Assembly (NCBI GenBank): GCA_030762935.1
Contig: CM060890.1
Location: 62,374,765 to 62,438,764, forward strand
DNA from: Hymenopus coronatus
Taxonomy: Eukaryota; Arthropoda; Insecta; Mantodea; Hymenopodidae
Direction of reading: 5' to 3'
DNA length: 64,000 nt
In this document: positions 1 through 12,700 of the stretch, in pieces
How positions within the stretch are numbered: position 1 is the stretch's first letter
Layout of the letters: every line of letters begins with the position of its first letter
Translations under genes and position numbers: made by a program
Notes under the pieces: generated by a model
The model's input: the letters and a program-made list of their open reading frames with translations, nothing else
The model's database searches: none
Told to the model about the DNA's origin: nothing

Positions 1-885
1 TATGTGATGTGTGTGCGTGTCTGTGGACAGATAGTTCAAAAACTAAAAGTCTGTTAAATACCGAGCTTGCTTTTAAGTTTAGTATCTCCCAAGGATGAGA
101 CACAAAGATTTTAAAAAAATTCCTCCCACTCCCAACTACCTTTTACATTCATGTCCAACATTTTGATTTTCTCAAAAATTGCTCTAGCAACTTTGATTAA
201 AATTTCATAATTTCGATATTTACATGAAAAATAAAATGTATACCTTGCATTTTCTGGGAATAGCCTCTGAAAAACATCATTCTTCTAGATGAACTTTGCG
301 AAATTTTGTATAACTGCTAAACCGTAAGGGATAAATAAAAACTTAGGTACTGAACAAAATAATGTACAGCTCGTTAAAACTCACAATTTAAGTTATATGC
401 ATTTTTTTTCCTGCAATTGGACGTTTTTAAGGTATCTCTTGTTATTGATTTCAGTTTTAAATACTTTTCTCATATGGGAACTTGTCAAAACCTGACCACG
501 CATAGAATTGGATTTCTATGCCATAGTAACAACATTTTTAGTCGTTTGAATGTTTGCTTTAGCCTAGTGTATGCTCTTATTTCCCTGCTAGCTATAAAGA
601 ACCAAGAATAAAAAAAAAAAAAAAACAATTATTTCCGCTAATGTTTATGTTTATTAGTATGAAGTAGATAGAAGAATAAGCTTATTAACAATAATTTATT
701 ACAGAGGTGTGGAGAAGAATTTCTTATGGTACGTTAACAACCTAAACCTGGTTGGTCATAAGCAAGCAAGTAAGTAATAATTTTCTCGATTACCATTAAA
801 TAAATAGAGGAATAAGCTTTTTGACAATTTATTATAGAGATGTAGAGAAAGTCATGTGAATGTAAAACATCAGACTTTATCATAG
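1..885 (+). mobile_element. Rep-A copy 1, cut by window start
   Basis: This matches the inner and right parts of the Rep-A family: the 'gtctgtggacag...aaaaactaaaagtctg' block at the start, the block near 100-250 and the right end 'gatgtagagaaagtcatgtgaatg' near 838-862. It has no open frame longer than short fragments. A SINE begins directly after its right end, as also happens at 22683. The left end lies outside the window. Confidence 0.8.
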
Positions 886-889
886 GAGC

Positions 890-1196
890 TCTAGTCTCTT
901 CTTTTTTTGTTTCTTAAATAAAGTTCCAGAGTCTGGTCGGGACTCCTTAGGTTGAAGAGAATTTTTGGTGCTCAAAATTTATATTATATTTTGATAAAAA
1001 TGGGAAGATTAAATCAATGATTACTTTGCCTTATGCTGTATGCCTTATTTCTAATGTCCTAACTTTTTACTGTACTTGCTGTTTTCTCCCCATACACACA
1101 CATTTATACATTTCACAAACATACAAACATCCATACCCAAGGCGGGACTAGAACCCACCATCCCCTACGCCACGAATCACCAAAGCGAGTTTCTTA
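890..1196 (-). mobile_element. SINE-A copy (tRNA-derived), decayed
   Basis: Read on the minus strand it has a tRNA-like B-box region near 1143-1165 (gtgggttctagtcccgcc) and a body ending in 'gagtcccgaccagactctgg' near 925-950. The same two blocks in the same order occur at 13347-13605, 22705-22980 and 34900-35157, which defines the family. Confidence 0.65.
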
Positions 1197-1920
1197 ATGA
1201 AAATGACGTTTATTGGGTTACTTAAGACAGTCTGTTCGTTTCCAGTTCATATGGATACTCGAAACCAGGCCTTGTTTCATTCTTTTCCTTCCATAGGCAT
1301 GATCCCGCTTCTCATTCGTTTCAAGTTCCATCAGAACCTGCGTTTTATTTATCACTCTCTTCTCTCCTAGAGTATTACCGCAGCAGATTCCGATTTTCAT
1401 CTCTTTTCCTCGCTGGTAACTTTTATTTCTCCCTTTCTAAGTTCCTTTGCCCCTCCCCTGTAAATATATCTGGATTTTCTTGAGAATAAAAACTCTTCTT
1501 TTCCAGTTCTTCCTCTTGTCTCCCCCAGTTGCATTTCTTATACCATTTTCTTTCTTCTCTTAAATCTCCTCCCTAGCTGATCCCACTGTTCTTGCTGCAA
1601 TTTGCGTTCTAGGCCAATGGTGGCCCCATCCTGTGGCCGTTGCCCTCAGAATGTCACGATTGTTTGTTTACTACGACTTGCGTTGGGCCAGATTTATTTC
1701 TAGAGAACAAAACGCTCTGCCAAAGAAATTCGCAAATTGCAGTGCTTCCAGAGAGTAATTACTGTTTGTAGAAAGGAGAACAGCAAGGACAAAATCTATG
1801 CTACAGTATGTTGGTGTGTGCACATATAAAGCAACTTAAAGTAACCAGAACTGCAGTGGCATACATAAAATAAACTCTTTCAATCGTACATAAAAACTGT
1901 AACACATAATAATGTTATCC
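1197..1920. other. No recognised feature
   Basis: This is pyrimidine-rich sequence (1410-1600) followed by mixed sequence. Short open frames here resemble nothing I know and no repeat in the window matches it. It could be unique intergenic DNA or an old repeat. Confidence 0.4.
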
Positions 1921-2056
1921 TAATTTTTACTTTCTGTACGCGTAATATATACATAGTAGGTAGAGAAGGTATTGCATTCCACCCTAAAATTCGATGTCCT
2001 GATTTCGCAGGAAATATATATGTCGTCCTTGAAGCGTTCCTTCTCGTACAGCATCT

Positions 2057-2424
2057 CGTCATTACTCAATTGTTTTTGTTTTTTACTTCGTAGTCGGCTT
2101 ACCTTCCCCTTCTGCAGGACTGACACCTTGCTATGACTTACGAGAGTGCCTAGGGGTCGGAGGCCTTTCGGGAAGCTAACGGCACGAACAACAGAATGAA
2201 GAACCTGGATCGAGTAAGCGGATGGTATGAAATGTAAAAGAAATGGATGATAGAAAAGGTGATGATGGAGCAATTGATCGAATAGTGGCGGAGGAAACCA
2301 GAGGACCTGCAGAAAATCCAACCAGGCGCCGTTTCATCCACCACAAATCCGCATGTGGGCACTTGGGACCGCCTAGGTGGGAGTCGAGCGGTCTAACCAC
2401 TCAGCCAGGGTCGAAAAGTCGAAA
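2057..2424 (-). mobile_element. SINE-E copy inserted in Rep-A
   Basis: On the minus strand 'ctggctgagtggttagacc' (near 2389-2407) is a tRNA A-box-like segment of Leu/Ser style. It is followed by a body with 'tttgtggtggatgaaacggcgcctgg'. The body block 'accaccacaaat' preceded by a 'gaaa..cc...gcgccg' stretch recurs at 12600-12690 and, more diverged, at 14940-15060. Confidence 0.55.
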
Positions 2425-2449
2425 AAGCAGTTTTAGAAAAAGGGCCGCG

Positions 2450-2485
2450 CTCGCGGTGTGTGTGTGTGTGCATGTGTGTGTGTGA
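2450..2485. repeat. (GT)n inside Rep-A copy 2
   Basis: This is a short GT/TG-rich tract at the internal Rep-A position that is also a GT or CT microsatellite in other copies (40029, 54808, 63655). Confidence 0.7.
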
Positions 2486-3110
2486 ATAACTGCGCAAAAC
2501 GAAAGGACTGTCAAATACAAAACTTGCTAATTAACTTTAGTTTCTTCGATGAATGCGACATGAAAATTTTCTAGAAAATATCCCCTCTCCAAACTATCCT
2601 TAACATGAACTTTTTTTTGAATGTTTTTTATAAATGGCTCAAACCATTTTGATTAAAATACCGTATATTAAACTATTTATATGAAAAATAAAATGTGTCT
2701 CTTGAATTTTCTGGGAATAACCTCTATGGACCTCTTCATCATGGATGAATTTTCTGTGACTGGTAAATCTTAAGAGACAAACAAAAACTTTCCGCTTCAA
2801 TGTTAAACGATTTCAACTTTTCTCAAGTGGCAAGTTATCCTTTATCTCTGTTTTGTTTTACTCCTAGCCATGCAAATAGTATTGATCTTCATTTGTTCAC
2901 ATAGCGATAAACTTTAAAGGTTTGACTGACACAATAGTAAAGTATTGCCTTATTTCTCTACTGCTTACAAGGAAGCAGGTAACAAGACCATTTCTGCTGA
3001 TGTTTATCTCGATTAACATCATTTTGGTAATAATATTTTGTGACCATAGTTTGTTTACAGAATAGGTACAGAAAGTCATGCTAATGGAACTCATCACATG
3101 CTTTATTTTG

Positions 3111-3715
3111 CATACATGACGTAATTATGGATTTGTAATAGACGTCAAAAATCGAAACTTAAGCATCTGACGAAATACTTCACAATACTTCCTCTGTCAG
3201 AATGTTACGGAATTTATATGGACACACGCCCAGAGGAGAGTTTGGTGAGAGATTGTGTTCGAAATTTAGACCTAGGTTCTAAAAAAACTCCGAAGTGACG
3301 TAGTGACTTAATTTCAATATTTGTACTAATAAGAGAATATTCAAACAACACTCGTAAAACATTTAATTTATCTTCCGCGAAAATAACTAACATAGTGATA
3401 TTTTGAATATTGTAAGTAGTGAGCAAACCTTAATCAGTAAAGGTAGGTTACGAAACGTGGCTATAAGAGGAGGCAAGGTTCAGTTTGTAACGTATCTTCC
3501 ACAAGGCAAAGTTGTGCTAAATAGGTATTGTGTATGTCAGTATTGCATTAAGTTTATTAGGTCGTGGAAAATGAGAGATTATGGCATCTTTATTGTAATT
3601 TATGTGTAAACAATTCACGGGTGGCTGCAAAATATTTATAATACCCTCCTTTGTATCTATACATTATTAGATATATTTATGATCATATTAGCAACATTTT
3701 GGAATATATAATACG
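3111..3715. other. No recognised feature
   Basis: AT-rich sequence between a Rep-A copy and the polypyrimidine tract. I see no repeat match and no protein I recognise. Open frames are at most about 70 codons, on both strands. Confidence 0.4.
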
Positions 3716-4237
3716 TTCCCTTCCCTCTCTTCCCTTTCTCTTCCTTCACTTTGCTTTCCTTCCTTTTCTCCCTTCCTTTACCTTCCTTCATTTCCCTTCT
3801 CTTTCATTCTTTCCGTTCCCCTCTCTTTTCTACCTTTCTTTCCCTTCCCTTCCTCACTTTCCCTTTCCTTTCCGTTCCTGCCCTTTCTTCCCTCCCATTT
3901 TCTTCCTGCCTTTTCTTTCCCTTTCCTTCCTTCCCTCCTTTCCATTTCCTTTCCCTTCCTGTCCCTTTCCTTCTATTTTCTTCCTTTCCTCCTCCTTTTC
4001 CTTTTATTTCCTTCCCTTTCCTTCCTTTTTCATTCCTTCCGTTCCCTTCTATTTCCTTCCTTTCCTTTCTCTTTCCTTCCTCCACTCCTTTCCTTTTCCT
4101 TTCCCTCCTTCCATTCTTTCCCTCTTTCCATTTCTTTTTCTTTCTTTCTTCCTTTCCTTGCATTTTTTCCTTTCCTCTCCTTTTCCTTTCCTTCCCTCCT
4201 TTCACTTCCTTTTCCTTCCTACCCTTCTTTCTTTCTA
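3716..4237. repeat. Polypyrimidine tract (CCTTT-type), about 520 bp
   Basis: The plus strand is almost purely C and T, built of TTCC, CCTTT and CTTTCC units with only scattered A or G. The long open frames that cross it in several frames (about 190-197 codons, Phe/Ser/Pro/Leu-rich on plus, Lys/Glu/Arg/Gly-rich on minus) are products of this composition, since neither TAA, TAG nor TGA can form in a pure pyrimidine or purine run. Confidence 0.95.
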
Positions 4238-5636
4238 GAAAACATTTGATGGAGATAAGATATACCTTGTGTTTACGAATATTCCATGACGTCATCGGAA
4301 TGTACACTAGTACTTCACACGGAGCTGAATGAGCCACTGTGTTTTCTCTTCTGCTCCTTAATTTGGAGTTGCCTTCTCTATAAACATGTAAGTACATCGT
4401 TTTTGGTACGCCTTATAATTCAGAAGTACTGAAAATTCTCAGTAACAACTTGCGACCAAGTATTTCTTAGGATCACTTGACAAAATGAATGTATGGCTCG
4501 TTTAACCGCTTTTGTACGATATAACTTAATTGTAAATTGCAATGTGCACAAACAAACCCAGAAATAATACAAAGAAATAAAGTGCTTATGAAAGTCATAG
4601 AACACAACAAAAGTATACATTAGTAGCTGTTCTATCTTATTTAAATGATACTTATTCATTACTACTAAATGGAATTAAAAGTGCATACATATTTACTTTT
4701 CTGCTGTAATAAATCTGTAAACGCTACATTCCTTTTGCCTTTGTACAGAGAATCGTCTGTTTAGGCGATGAGTTTTATATGTACTAGGTACTAGTTTTCA
4801 ACCCAGAAAGGCAGTTAGGCAAACTCTTTCTTCTTTTCAGTTGTTTCAATGTTTCGAAGAAGTTCACGTCATATTTTAGTAGTCATAAAGTGCAGAAATA
4901 ACTTTTGTTCCACTGTATGAATTATAGAATTTTAGGTGACCGGAACCAAAATTAATTAAACCAATAAACAAGCCTGTCTATGAAATAAAAAATATTTCAA
5001 TCAGTTTGCCAATATACACCAATTTAATTAACTCTGCTCACCTATGGCAGTGCAAGTTACATATTATTTAACTCTCTTTTATTAAAACCTTCATCCTTCC
5101 CATAAAACACATTTCACGAACTGTTAAAAAATCCTATAAATACGCTTATATTGACACCAAACACTTCAAAAGTTCACAAAATTCGTAAAAAAGAGATGTT
5201 GATATTGGGTAACGCACTGGTTGATCGCAAAAACTCATTATGGAGGTTTAATTACTTCACTTATTTATATGCGTTTGATCATGCTAGCATTTCAACACAA
5301 TTGAATTACATGAAATTTATTGAAATAACATCATGTTAATTAAAATATTATTGATAACATTCCATTAATTTTGGCAACCGAACAAATTACATAATACGAA
5401 GCATAAACTATACACAAAAATAATTTTCAGTACTTTAGAAAATCGCAGTAAATAAATCTTTTGTGACCGAAAATATAAACTGGCAGATAAAATCGATAAT
5501 TAAAAGTATTTTTACCGAAGAACTAATGTTTAGAAAATTTAATATTCACATTAAAAGCTACAATAAGGAAATAAACAGATGTAAAGGAGTTATTTTTGGA
5601 CCCGTCCATTCGGCAACCTAACCGGCGCAGGTGGTC
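4238..5636. other. No recognised feature
   Basis: AT-rich sequence of about 1.4 kb. No Rep-A, SINE or transposase match was found by eye. The longest open frames (about 79 and 62 codons) look random. Confidence 0.4.
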
Positions 5637-5840
5637 ACCTACCTACCCATCTACCTACCTACCTACCCTAACCTAACCTAACCTAACCTAACCTAACCTA
5701 ACCTAACCTAACCTAACCTAACCTAACTTACCTACCTACCTACCCTTACCTTACCTTAACTTACTTACCTACCTACCTAACCTTACCTTACCTTACCTTA
5801 CCTACCTACTTACTTACACACTCACACTCAAACACACACA
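5637..5840. repeat. AACCT/ACCT tract, TTAGG-like
   Basis: An inner block 5668-5728 is about 12 uninterrupted AACCT units. On the minus strand this is (TTAGG)n, the canonical arthropod telomere unit. It is flanked on both sides by degenerate CTAC, TACC and CTTAC units and by a short CA-rich run to about 5855. Confidence 0.9.
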
Positions 5841-6544
5841 TACACACACACACTGAAGTTTATAGTAAAGTAAAATAAGATGCATTTCAAATAAATGCCA
5901 CTAAGTAACTTCAGCTAATCCTTTTCAATTGTTCGTTGTTTAATTTAATACTACACAACTATTCATATAGTTTATCAACACTTTAAGGTGTTTATATTTA
6001 AGTGACTGTATTTCATATGTTTGTTGCAATGACCTTTTTTGTAGTAATATTTTCTAGTTATTTTTTAGTTTTATTCTTTCTTTATAATTTTTTGTCATAA
6101 AAGCAAGTGCTAGTTGACCACGATATGAATGTGTAGGTTTGTAGTTTCAAAACAAAATAACAAGCATCGGAGGTAAGTCAGGTAAAGAAAACACGCGCAG
6201 AGATTCTGGTTTCAAGAAAACCAATATGAAGACACCAGCGGGTTAATAATGTTTTAATTGAGCAACTGCACTTTCCCACATTGCATTCCATTGGATCCTA
6301 TATCTTGAGGATATCAATAAATCAGGTGCCCTGTTTGAGGTGTATTCATGTCGTGGTTGAATATTACGGTATGTTGGATCCTATGGTTGATACAATCAAC
6401 GTGCATATACTTTTTATTTAAATAAACACATCAATCATTTACTATTTCTAATGGATTTACCAACAACAAAATCTGACTAACGATATGTGAAAACTTGTGT
6501 TTAGTTTAGGTAAAGATATGAGAAAACCAAATTCATATAGCAGT
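5841..6544. other. No recognised feature
   Basis: AT-rich sequence. No repeat or coding match was seen. Confidence 0.35.
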
Positions 6545-7371
6545 TGATTACTTCCACTAGCACGTATATACAATGTACATGTAGATAGAGAGGTGTTGTA
6601 TTCCACACATTTCGATATCGGGATTTAACTGGAAATGCAGCTTTTAATGTCCTCTTTCCAAAAAAATCTACATAAAGATCCTTTTGTGTATATATCTCAA
6701 AAAGGAAAATTCTGTTGAATACCAAGCTTAATATTTAAGATCTATATCTTCCATAGAAAGAAGATTTTCAGGAAATTCTTCCGACCCTCCCACTACACTT
6801 TACATGAAAAGTTTTTCGAAAATTTTGATTTTCTCAAAAATAGCTCTAGTGATTTTACTATATGTTTAAGATATTTTTATGACAAACGCAATGTATATTA
6901 TGAATTTTCTGAGAATAGACTCTAAAGACCACTTAATTTTGGATGACGATTGTATAAATTTGTATAACTGGTAAACCGTAAGAAATACACAAAGACCTAC
7001 TACACAAAAAGGTAGTCATTGGTTTAGGGTTAACCGTTTCTAAGATATTACGTAGTATTGGATTTTATTTTAAGTTACTTAAACTTCACTCAAGCGAGAA
7101 GGCATCTTTCATTTCGTATCTCATTTATTTTAATCCTGGCAAGCAAAGAGAACCAACCGAATTTCAATTGTTTCACATTGCGACCGGCTTTTAAAAGATT
7201 TGGATATCGCTTTATCCTAGTGCATTCCGATATTTCCCTACCTGCACTACTAACATGAATAAAGAAATAAGAACATTTCAACTAATGTTTATATTGATTA
7301 GCATTTCGTAGATAAAATTTTGTTTACAGTTCAACTGCAGAAGGTTATATGAATATACACATCAGTTTTTT
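6545..7371 (+). mobile_element. Rep-A copy 3, near full length
   Basis: The left end 'acttccactagcacgtatatacaatgtacatg' is at about 6547 and the right end 'gcagaaggttatatgaatatacacatcagtttttt' ends near 7371. The GT site is nearly lost here. Inner blocks ('ttttctgagaatag', 'gaaccaaccgaatttcaattg') follow the family order. Confidence 0.8.
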
Positions 7372-8816
7372 ATACCATCTAATGAATAACATAGGCAGGA
7401 GAACAAGTTTATAAATACCACAATATAATAGGAATTGTACAAAATGTAATTCGGAGATAAAATCGGGTGTGGTGTATTAGATTATGAATGTGACGTGTAA
7501 TACATATATTTAGAGCTTGTTACAACTTTTCTCTGTATCGTTTATTTATGTCTACCCCGAAGCTTTTCGGCGTTTTCAAATTTTGCGACAAATATAGCTA
7601 AAATAAAACAGTAGTTAAACTTGCAATCTCTATGATTGTAGCAGACACAAATAAACTAACAATGTGGTCCGTATATAACCTCAACAACTGACAAGCCAAT
7701 AAAAGCTACAGAAGAGCCTTGAGCCTTTGGTTCCACCAATCCGAATCTGGCCTGCAGTGGTGTATTTCCAAACAAGATTGTATACCACTGTTTGTGCTCT
7801 AAGTTCTATGAGAGCACATAAAATTAAAGCAAGTGCATTTGTGCTGCAATATTGCCTCTAGCTAACTGCATATGTTGGAGCGCAAGCGTGCAGCTCATAA
7901 ACAGCACTCGGACGAGTTTTAGTTTTAGAGGACAGCTCAGGACGAAAGGTCAGCGGTAATCTCGCCAATCTGCTTCCAAACCCCCCCCCTTCGCCATCCG
8001 ACTGGCCGTCCAACTCGTATTTTAACCTCTCAGACCCGAACCTCACAACTTAATTATACGAACACCCATTTACATATGAAATATTTATTCACTTGGAGCC
8101 CTCCCGCCCACCGCTGCATACGGAAGTAAGTATGAGGTTGTTTGTTTATTCGCAAATAGCGTAGTTTCATGCTTATCTCTGGAAACTTTTGAGCGAGGGG
8201 GGAGACGAAAGGCTTGGCTTTCGCGGTTTTAGATGTAAACTTCCTAGAGAGGCCAGCGTTCCTTTTCCAGAGGAAGTTCATATACAAAAACCACAGAGAC
8301 CGCTGTCTGACCTCCGGCACATAAACAGATAGCCCCATCCCCTTTCCCCGCTATGTGGTTACAACTTTAATTCTCTAGTTAGAGAGTGGATCAAGTTCAA
8401 ATAACACCCCTTATAAAGCCCTCAGGCCCCAAAAATGCTGTAATTCGCTTCATAAGGGCTTGTAACATTAACGACAAGAATGCTGTGATATTGCGTTTGT
8501 AGTATGTCTCACATTCCCTCATTTTATTACACGATAGCCATATTTTACCTTTACTTACGAAGTTCTAAAGTAATTGCGTTTTCCTTGAACTCCAGCACTA
8601 AACCTCAACGTTCCTCTACGTTAACATTTTAGGTAAAAACGGAGTAAATCAACAATATGTTCCACGTAATAAGACAAGAAGAAAAGGTAATAAGTAAATG
8701 CAGTTTAAAACCAGAATACATTCCTTCGTGGTGGATGAAGCTTTTTAAATACACGAATGGCATTATAAGGTTCCAAACTTCATCTAAATTTCAAAAACCC
8801 TTAAACATGTATTTTT
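7372..8816. other. Low-repeat segment, no recognised gene
   Basis: About 1.4 kb without Rep-A or SINE matches. The part 7700-8420 is noticeably less AT-rich than its surroundings and holds a C9 run near 7981. A 94-codon minus-strand frame (8338 to 8054) has no motif I recognise. It could hold unique host sequence such as an exon or regulatory DNA, or an unrecognised old element. Confidence 0.35.
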
Positions 8817-9400
8817 AATTTCTCTATACGTACTATTTACATCGTATATACAGAATGTGTTGTATTCCACCCAAAAATTCTATGTCGAGATATATGTTTT
8901 GAGTCCAAAGGCGCATTTATATAAAAAGTTCCATAGTGTGTATGTGTGTGTCTGTGGATAGCCTAGCTCAAAAACTAAAAGACCTTTAAATACCAAACTT
9001 GGCATTCAAGTTAAGGATTGTCCAATGATGCGAAATACAGATTTTCAAGAAAATCTCTTCTACCGCAAATTATCCTTTACATAGAAAAGTTTTCTCTGAA
9101 TTTTGCTTTACTCAAAAATGGTCCCAACAATCTTGATTAAAATACCGTATATTAAATATTCACAATGTATATCTTGAATTTTCTGAAAATAGCTTCTGAA
9201 GACCCGTTCATTCTGGCTAAACATTTTATGAGATATACATTTTTGTTGCAGAATTGACCGTTTCCGAGATATTACTATTTGTTGGTTTCACTTTCAAAAT
9301 ACGTAAGTTTTCTCAAAAGGTGTCACCTGTTGTGTCTTCTCTCTTTTGTTTTACTGGCAATGCAAAACGCACCGAATTGTTCTAGAGAAGGTGACTCAAA
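8817..9400 (+). mobile_element. Rep-A copy 4, 3' truncated
   Basis: The left end 'aatttctctatacgtactatttacatcg' is at about 8817. The GT block at 8936-8965 and inner blocks follow. Homology stops near 9400 ('gagaaggtgactcaaatgaaccc'), before the segment that normally precedes the right end. Confidence 0.75.
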
Positions 9401-11380
9401 TGAACCCAGCAGTCCGCTCAAGGCTCGAATAAAGGGGGTGGATAATGGGGATTTCTCCCTCATTAAATAATTTCCCTGCCAGGGAAGTATTTTTTTAGTA
9501 TTTTAATATTTTCAAAGGGAAAAATAATAGTTCTTGCAGTAAAAAGAATATTGTCACATCAAAGCAAAATGGTTTATGTAAATTTGGTGAGTGGATTTTT
9601 CTTAATATGTACATTTGGTAGAATAGATACTTTTTCATTGTTCTATCAGTTTCACTTGTGATAGTACCGCCACAACCACCACCACCACTAAGTGAACATT
9701 GCATTTGGGGAAACCTGTAATGTTCACATTATATGTAAACAAATCAATTACTTCTACTACTGGTATAAGTATAGCGCAAATACTGATTATTAAGTCCCCT
9801 CCCACGTTAGAAAATCTGATTTGAACACTGGGTCTGCGCGGTGCTCGTAACGCAGACAAGGGAGATAAGTTCCAAATGCTGGGTCATCAACCGAGAAGAG
9901 GAAAAAGAGACCAGGATCATCCACGAAAGAGATACATACAGTAGTTATAATAATTGTAGCCGAAACGAACCACCCAACCTTAATCTATAAGATATAAAGA
10001 GAAGACAATATTATTATTTTTGTATTTGTGATATTGCATTTTGACTCTTATTTAAAAGAAACAGCAACATTTAACCTTCAGATAATGTTCAACAGTTCAA
10101 CGCAAGTCTATACATCTCCCCATTTCAAGACTATAGTAGTATTACCACAACAACTTAAAAAAAAGTTTATCTTTTGGGCATAACTTGGTCCTCGTAACTA
10201 CCTACAATGAATCACTTTCCGTTCCGCTGAGACGCTCGAAACTTGAATGCCAACTCCAAAGAAAGACGCGTAGTTCTTTTCAAGCGCGGTTGTAAAAGTT
10301 TACGAGGTAGCCTATAAACGTTTGCTACATTTCCTTGTAGTACGTACTTTGGCACGGTTTAAGGTCCAAGTCATACAGCCACAAGATCTGAGAAAAGCAA
10401 GAAATGTTATGTTAATCAGCTCAGTCAAAACACCACAATGGGATGAGAAGTAGGACAGCAATGAGTAGATGTGCGGAGAGTGCTGGAAAAATATGATCAA
10501 TGAAAAGGAAACTGGATGAAACCGTAATTTACCACGTGTTTGAAATTCTCTTTCAGTTTAGTCAATAATTTAAAACCTCTTATAACCGGCTATAGGCTTC
10601 AAGAACCTGATGAACTAATCGTCCTAACATCAGCGGAATGGTTCCGTGAGGGGTCGTCAAATGGTTGTCCCTCGAGTAAAGCGGAGAGAGACAGAGAGAG
10701 TTTGAAATACGTAGTCCACCTTTCATAGGTTAAGATAACTGTTGATTGGAGGAACAATAGTTCATTATGGCTCCTTTATTATTTATATCTCGGATCTGAG
10801 CGTATACATATTTTCATAGGTTTTGTGGTAATAATATTCGTAACATAAATGGTTGCAAAAATAATGTCAATTATTATTGTATTAACGTGATAAAACAACA
10901 AACTTAGGTAATAACATTGTATTCGCATTGTTTCGCCCAACAGTATGACAGTTAATTTGTAACAAAAAACTTTCACAACAGGTATCTGGGTATTTCATTG
11001 GGATTGAACGCAATTTGAAAGAAACGCTATTCTTTTTGGTAACTTACGTACTCACTTGCATGGGTTGCGTAAAGGCTCTGATTGAATTTTCTGAGTGCAG
11101 ATTTCGCCGCAAACTAAACACTTATTCAGCCACTTTCTATGAATAAAAAATATTCCTTTTAGGCACACACGCAGACACTTGCCTGTTCAGTAGTATTCTG
11201 TTTCCGAAATTAGAAACTGACACACGACTTACTGCACATGAAGGGAGACAATGCCTACTGTCCCGTGTTTATCCATTGCATGCACAAGGCAAGGCTAATT
11301 TCATACACAAAATCAAGCGAATTTGAATACGCCTGTTTCAGATGGTTTCGTCTTTGTTCCGTATTCGGAAAATCGCAATT
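9401..11380. other. Mostly unassigned
   Basis: About 2 kb with no assigned repeat. Near 9855-9950 one frame reads GHQPRRGKRDQDHPRKRYI, which resembles the Gly/Arg/Pro-rich C-terminal tail of some non-LTR retrotransposon ORF2 proteins. The match is short and has no supporting reverse-transcriptase motif upstream. I do not call a gene. Confidence 0.3.
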
Positions 11381-11389
11381 CGATCATCG

Positions 11390-11850
11390 TGGTCAGCCTA
11401 ACTGACTCAAAGAATTCGCCAGGTGAATGCTGGATAGGTTGAATACATCCCTCGAATTTTCTGGTCCCATCTTTTCCTAGTTCCATAATTTCCTAGTCAT
11501 CTCTTTCAGGCGACGGTGCTCTGCAGGTTAAAGGTAGCTTGCGCACAGTAAAGGTTTATCCTGGCGTCGTCATCAGCATCGCTGATCGGGACTCGCCTTC
11601 AGGTCGTTATCTTCCTCTGGGGACCACCAGAGCTCGAGAGTAGTGACTGGGCAGCTTCGGAGGCGTTCCATCTGTAACAGTTAGGGATCATGTTCATGCT
11701 TGCGCCCATCGTCATCCGGTTTTGGTCGTCCTTTGAGTCTCTCCCCACATGCCTATCTGGGACCACGTAAGAAGCAAAGAGCCCTCAGACCTATATCCGG
11801 TGCTCTCCACAACTCTGGTACGACCCGGCGGACGTAATCTTAATATAATC
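11390..11850 (+). mobile_element. SINE-D body copy
   Basis: The blocks 'gaattttctggtccc', 'tcatctctttcagg', 'cttgcgca' and 'ggcgttccatctgtaac' occur here in the same order and spacing as in 24880-25290. The two segments are therefore copies of one dispersed, relatively GC-rich element. The copy at 24.8 kb has a tRNA-like head; here the head is not clear. Confidence 0.6.
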
Positions 11851-12439
11851 ATCCTAATTTTAAGAATTCACGGTTCATGATTTTATACGAAAATATGAGT
11901 CACATTCTCAACTTTTTTTCACCTACTATCGTTTATTTTGTAATCTACCTCATCTATTATTGTAATTAAATCTATGAAGAAATAATTTAATTACATATCT
12001 CAATAAAGTACAAGTAGAACAGCGGATACCGAATCGATAAGCAGATATTTAAACCAGGTCGCTAAGTTCTGAATGTCATATTCTTTCTCAAATAACGGGT
12101 GAAATGTGATGCTATCAGAAGGTATTTGAAATAAATTGTGTGTTCTAAAATGACCTGTATTTTGTATGTACATTACTTTTCCTTATCTCTTATGGTTTAA
12201 TAGTTATATAAAATTATGCAACATCATTCCGATTTAACGGAACTTCATAGGCTATCAATATATGCCTTTCATCTCTTATTAAAATACATCCAAACGGCAG
12301 TATGCAGTGAGCGTGTTGTGTTGACAATCTTCGAAAGCTACTGAAAATAACCCCAAATTTGGTATTGTAATAGAGTTATGTTGCTCGTAGAAAAGCATAT
12401 ACAAACGCACAAAACATTTTAATGCTTTTTGTAGAGTGA
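11851..12439. other. No recognised feature
   Basis: AT-rich sequence. No repeat or protein match was seen. Confidence 0.35.
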
Positions 12440-12700
12440 GAGATTGGGAGGGGCGGACGGATGGATGGATGGATATATTTTTATTTCTATTACCTTTCAC
12501 TATATATTGTTTCTCTAACAATAAAAGAGTATGGAGAGTGGATAGTGTTTTAACGCCCGCTTTTATTACAAATGGTACCACAGGCAATGACACTGGTGAT
12601 ACATGGAATGAAGATTGAGCACATGGCGGGGGAAAGCGGAGAACCCCGAGAAAACCCGCTCCTGCGCCGCTAGGTCCACCACAAATCTCACATATTGAGA
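12440..12700 (-). mobile_element. SINE-E copy
   Basis: The block near 12625-12690 (gggggaaagcggagaacc, then gcgccgctaggtccaccacaaat) matches the SINE-E body at 2280-2350. The left part carries a short GGAT tandem (12457-12474). The tRNA head is not evident in this copy. Confidence 0.5.

Larger units (their letters stand above)
1923..3110 (+). mobile_element. Rep-A copy 2, interrupted by a SINE
   Basis: The left end 'tttttactttctgtacgcg...catagtaggtagagaaggtattgcattccaccc' starts near 1924. The inner region resumes at about 2425 and the right end 'acagaaagtcatgctaatggaac' is near 3067-3090. The roughly 370 bp between (2057-2424) is foreign and matches SINE-E, so the SINE landed in a pre-existing Rep-A. 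Confidence 0.8.

Noticed and set aside
3651..4397. Three frames of 193-197 codons on both strands
   Set aside because: They are composition artefacts of the polypyrimidine tract, which cannot form stop codons.
9855..9950. LINE ORF2 C-terminus (GKRDQDHPRKRYI)
   Set aside because: The likeness is to a low-complexity basic tail only, with no upstream reverse-transcriptase motif.
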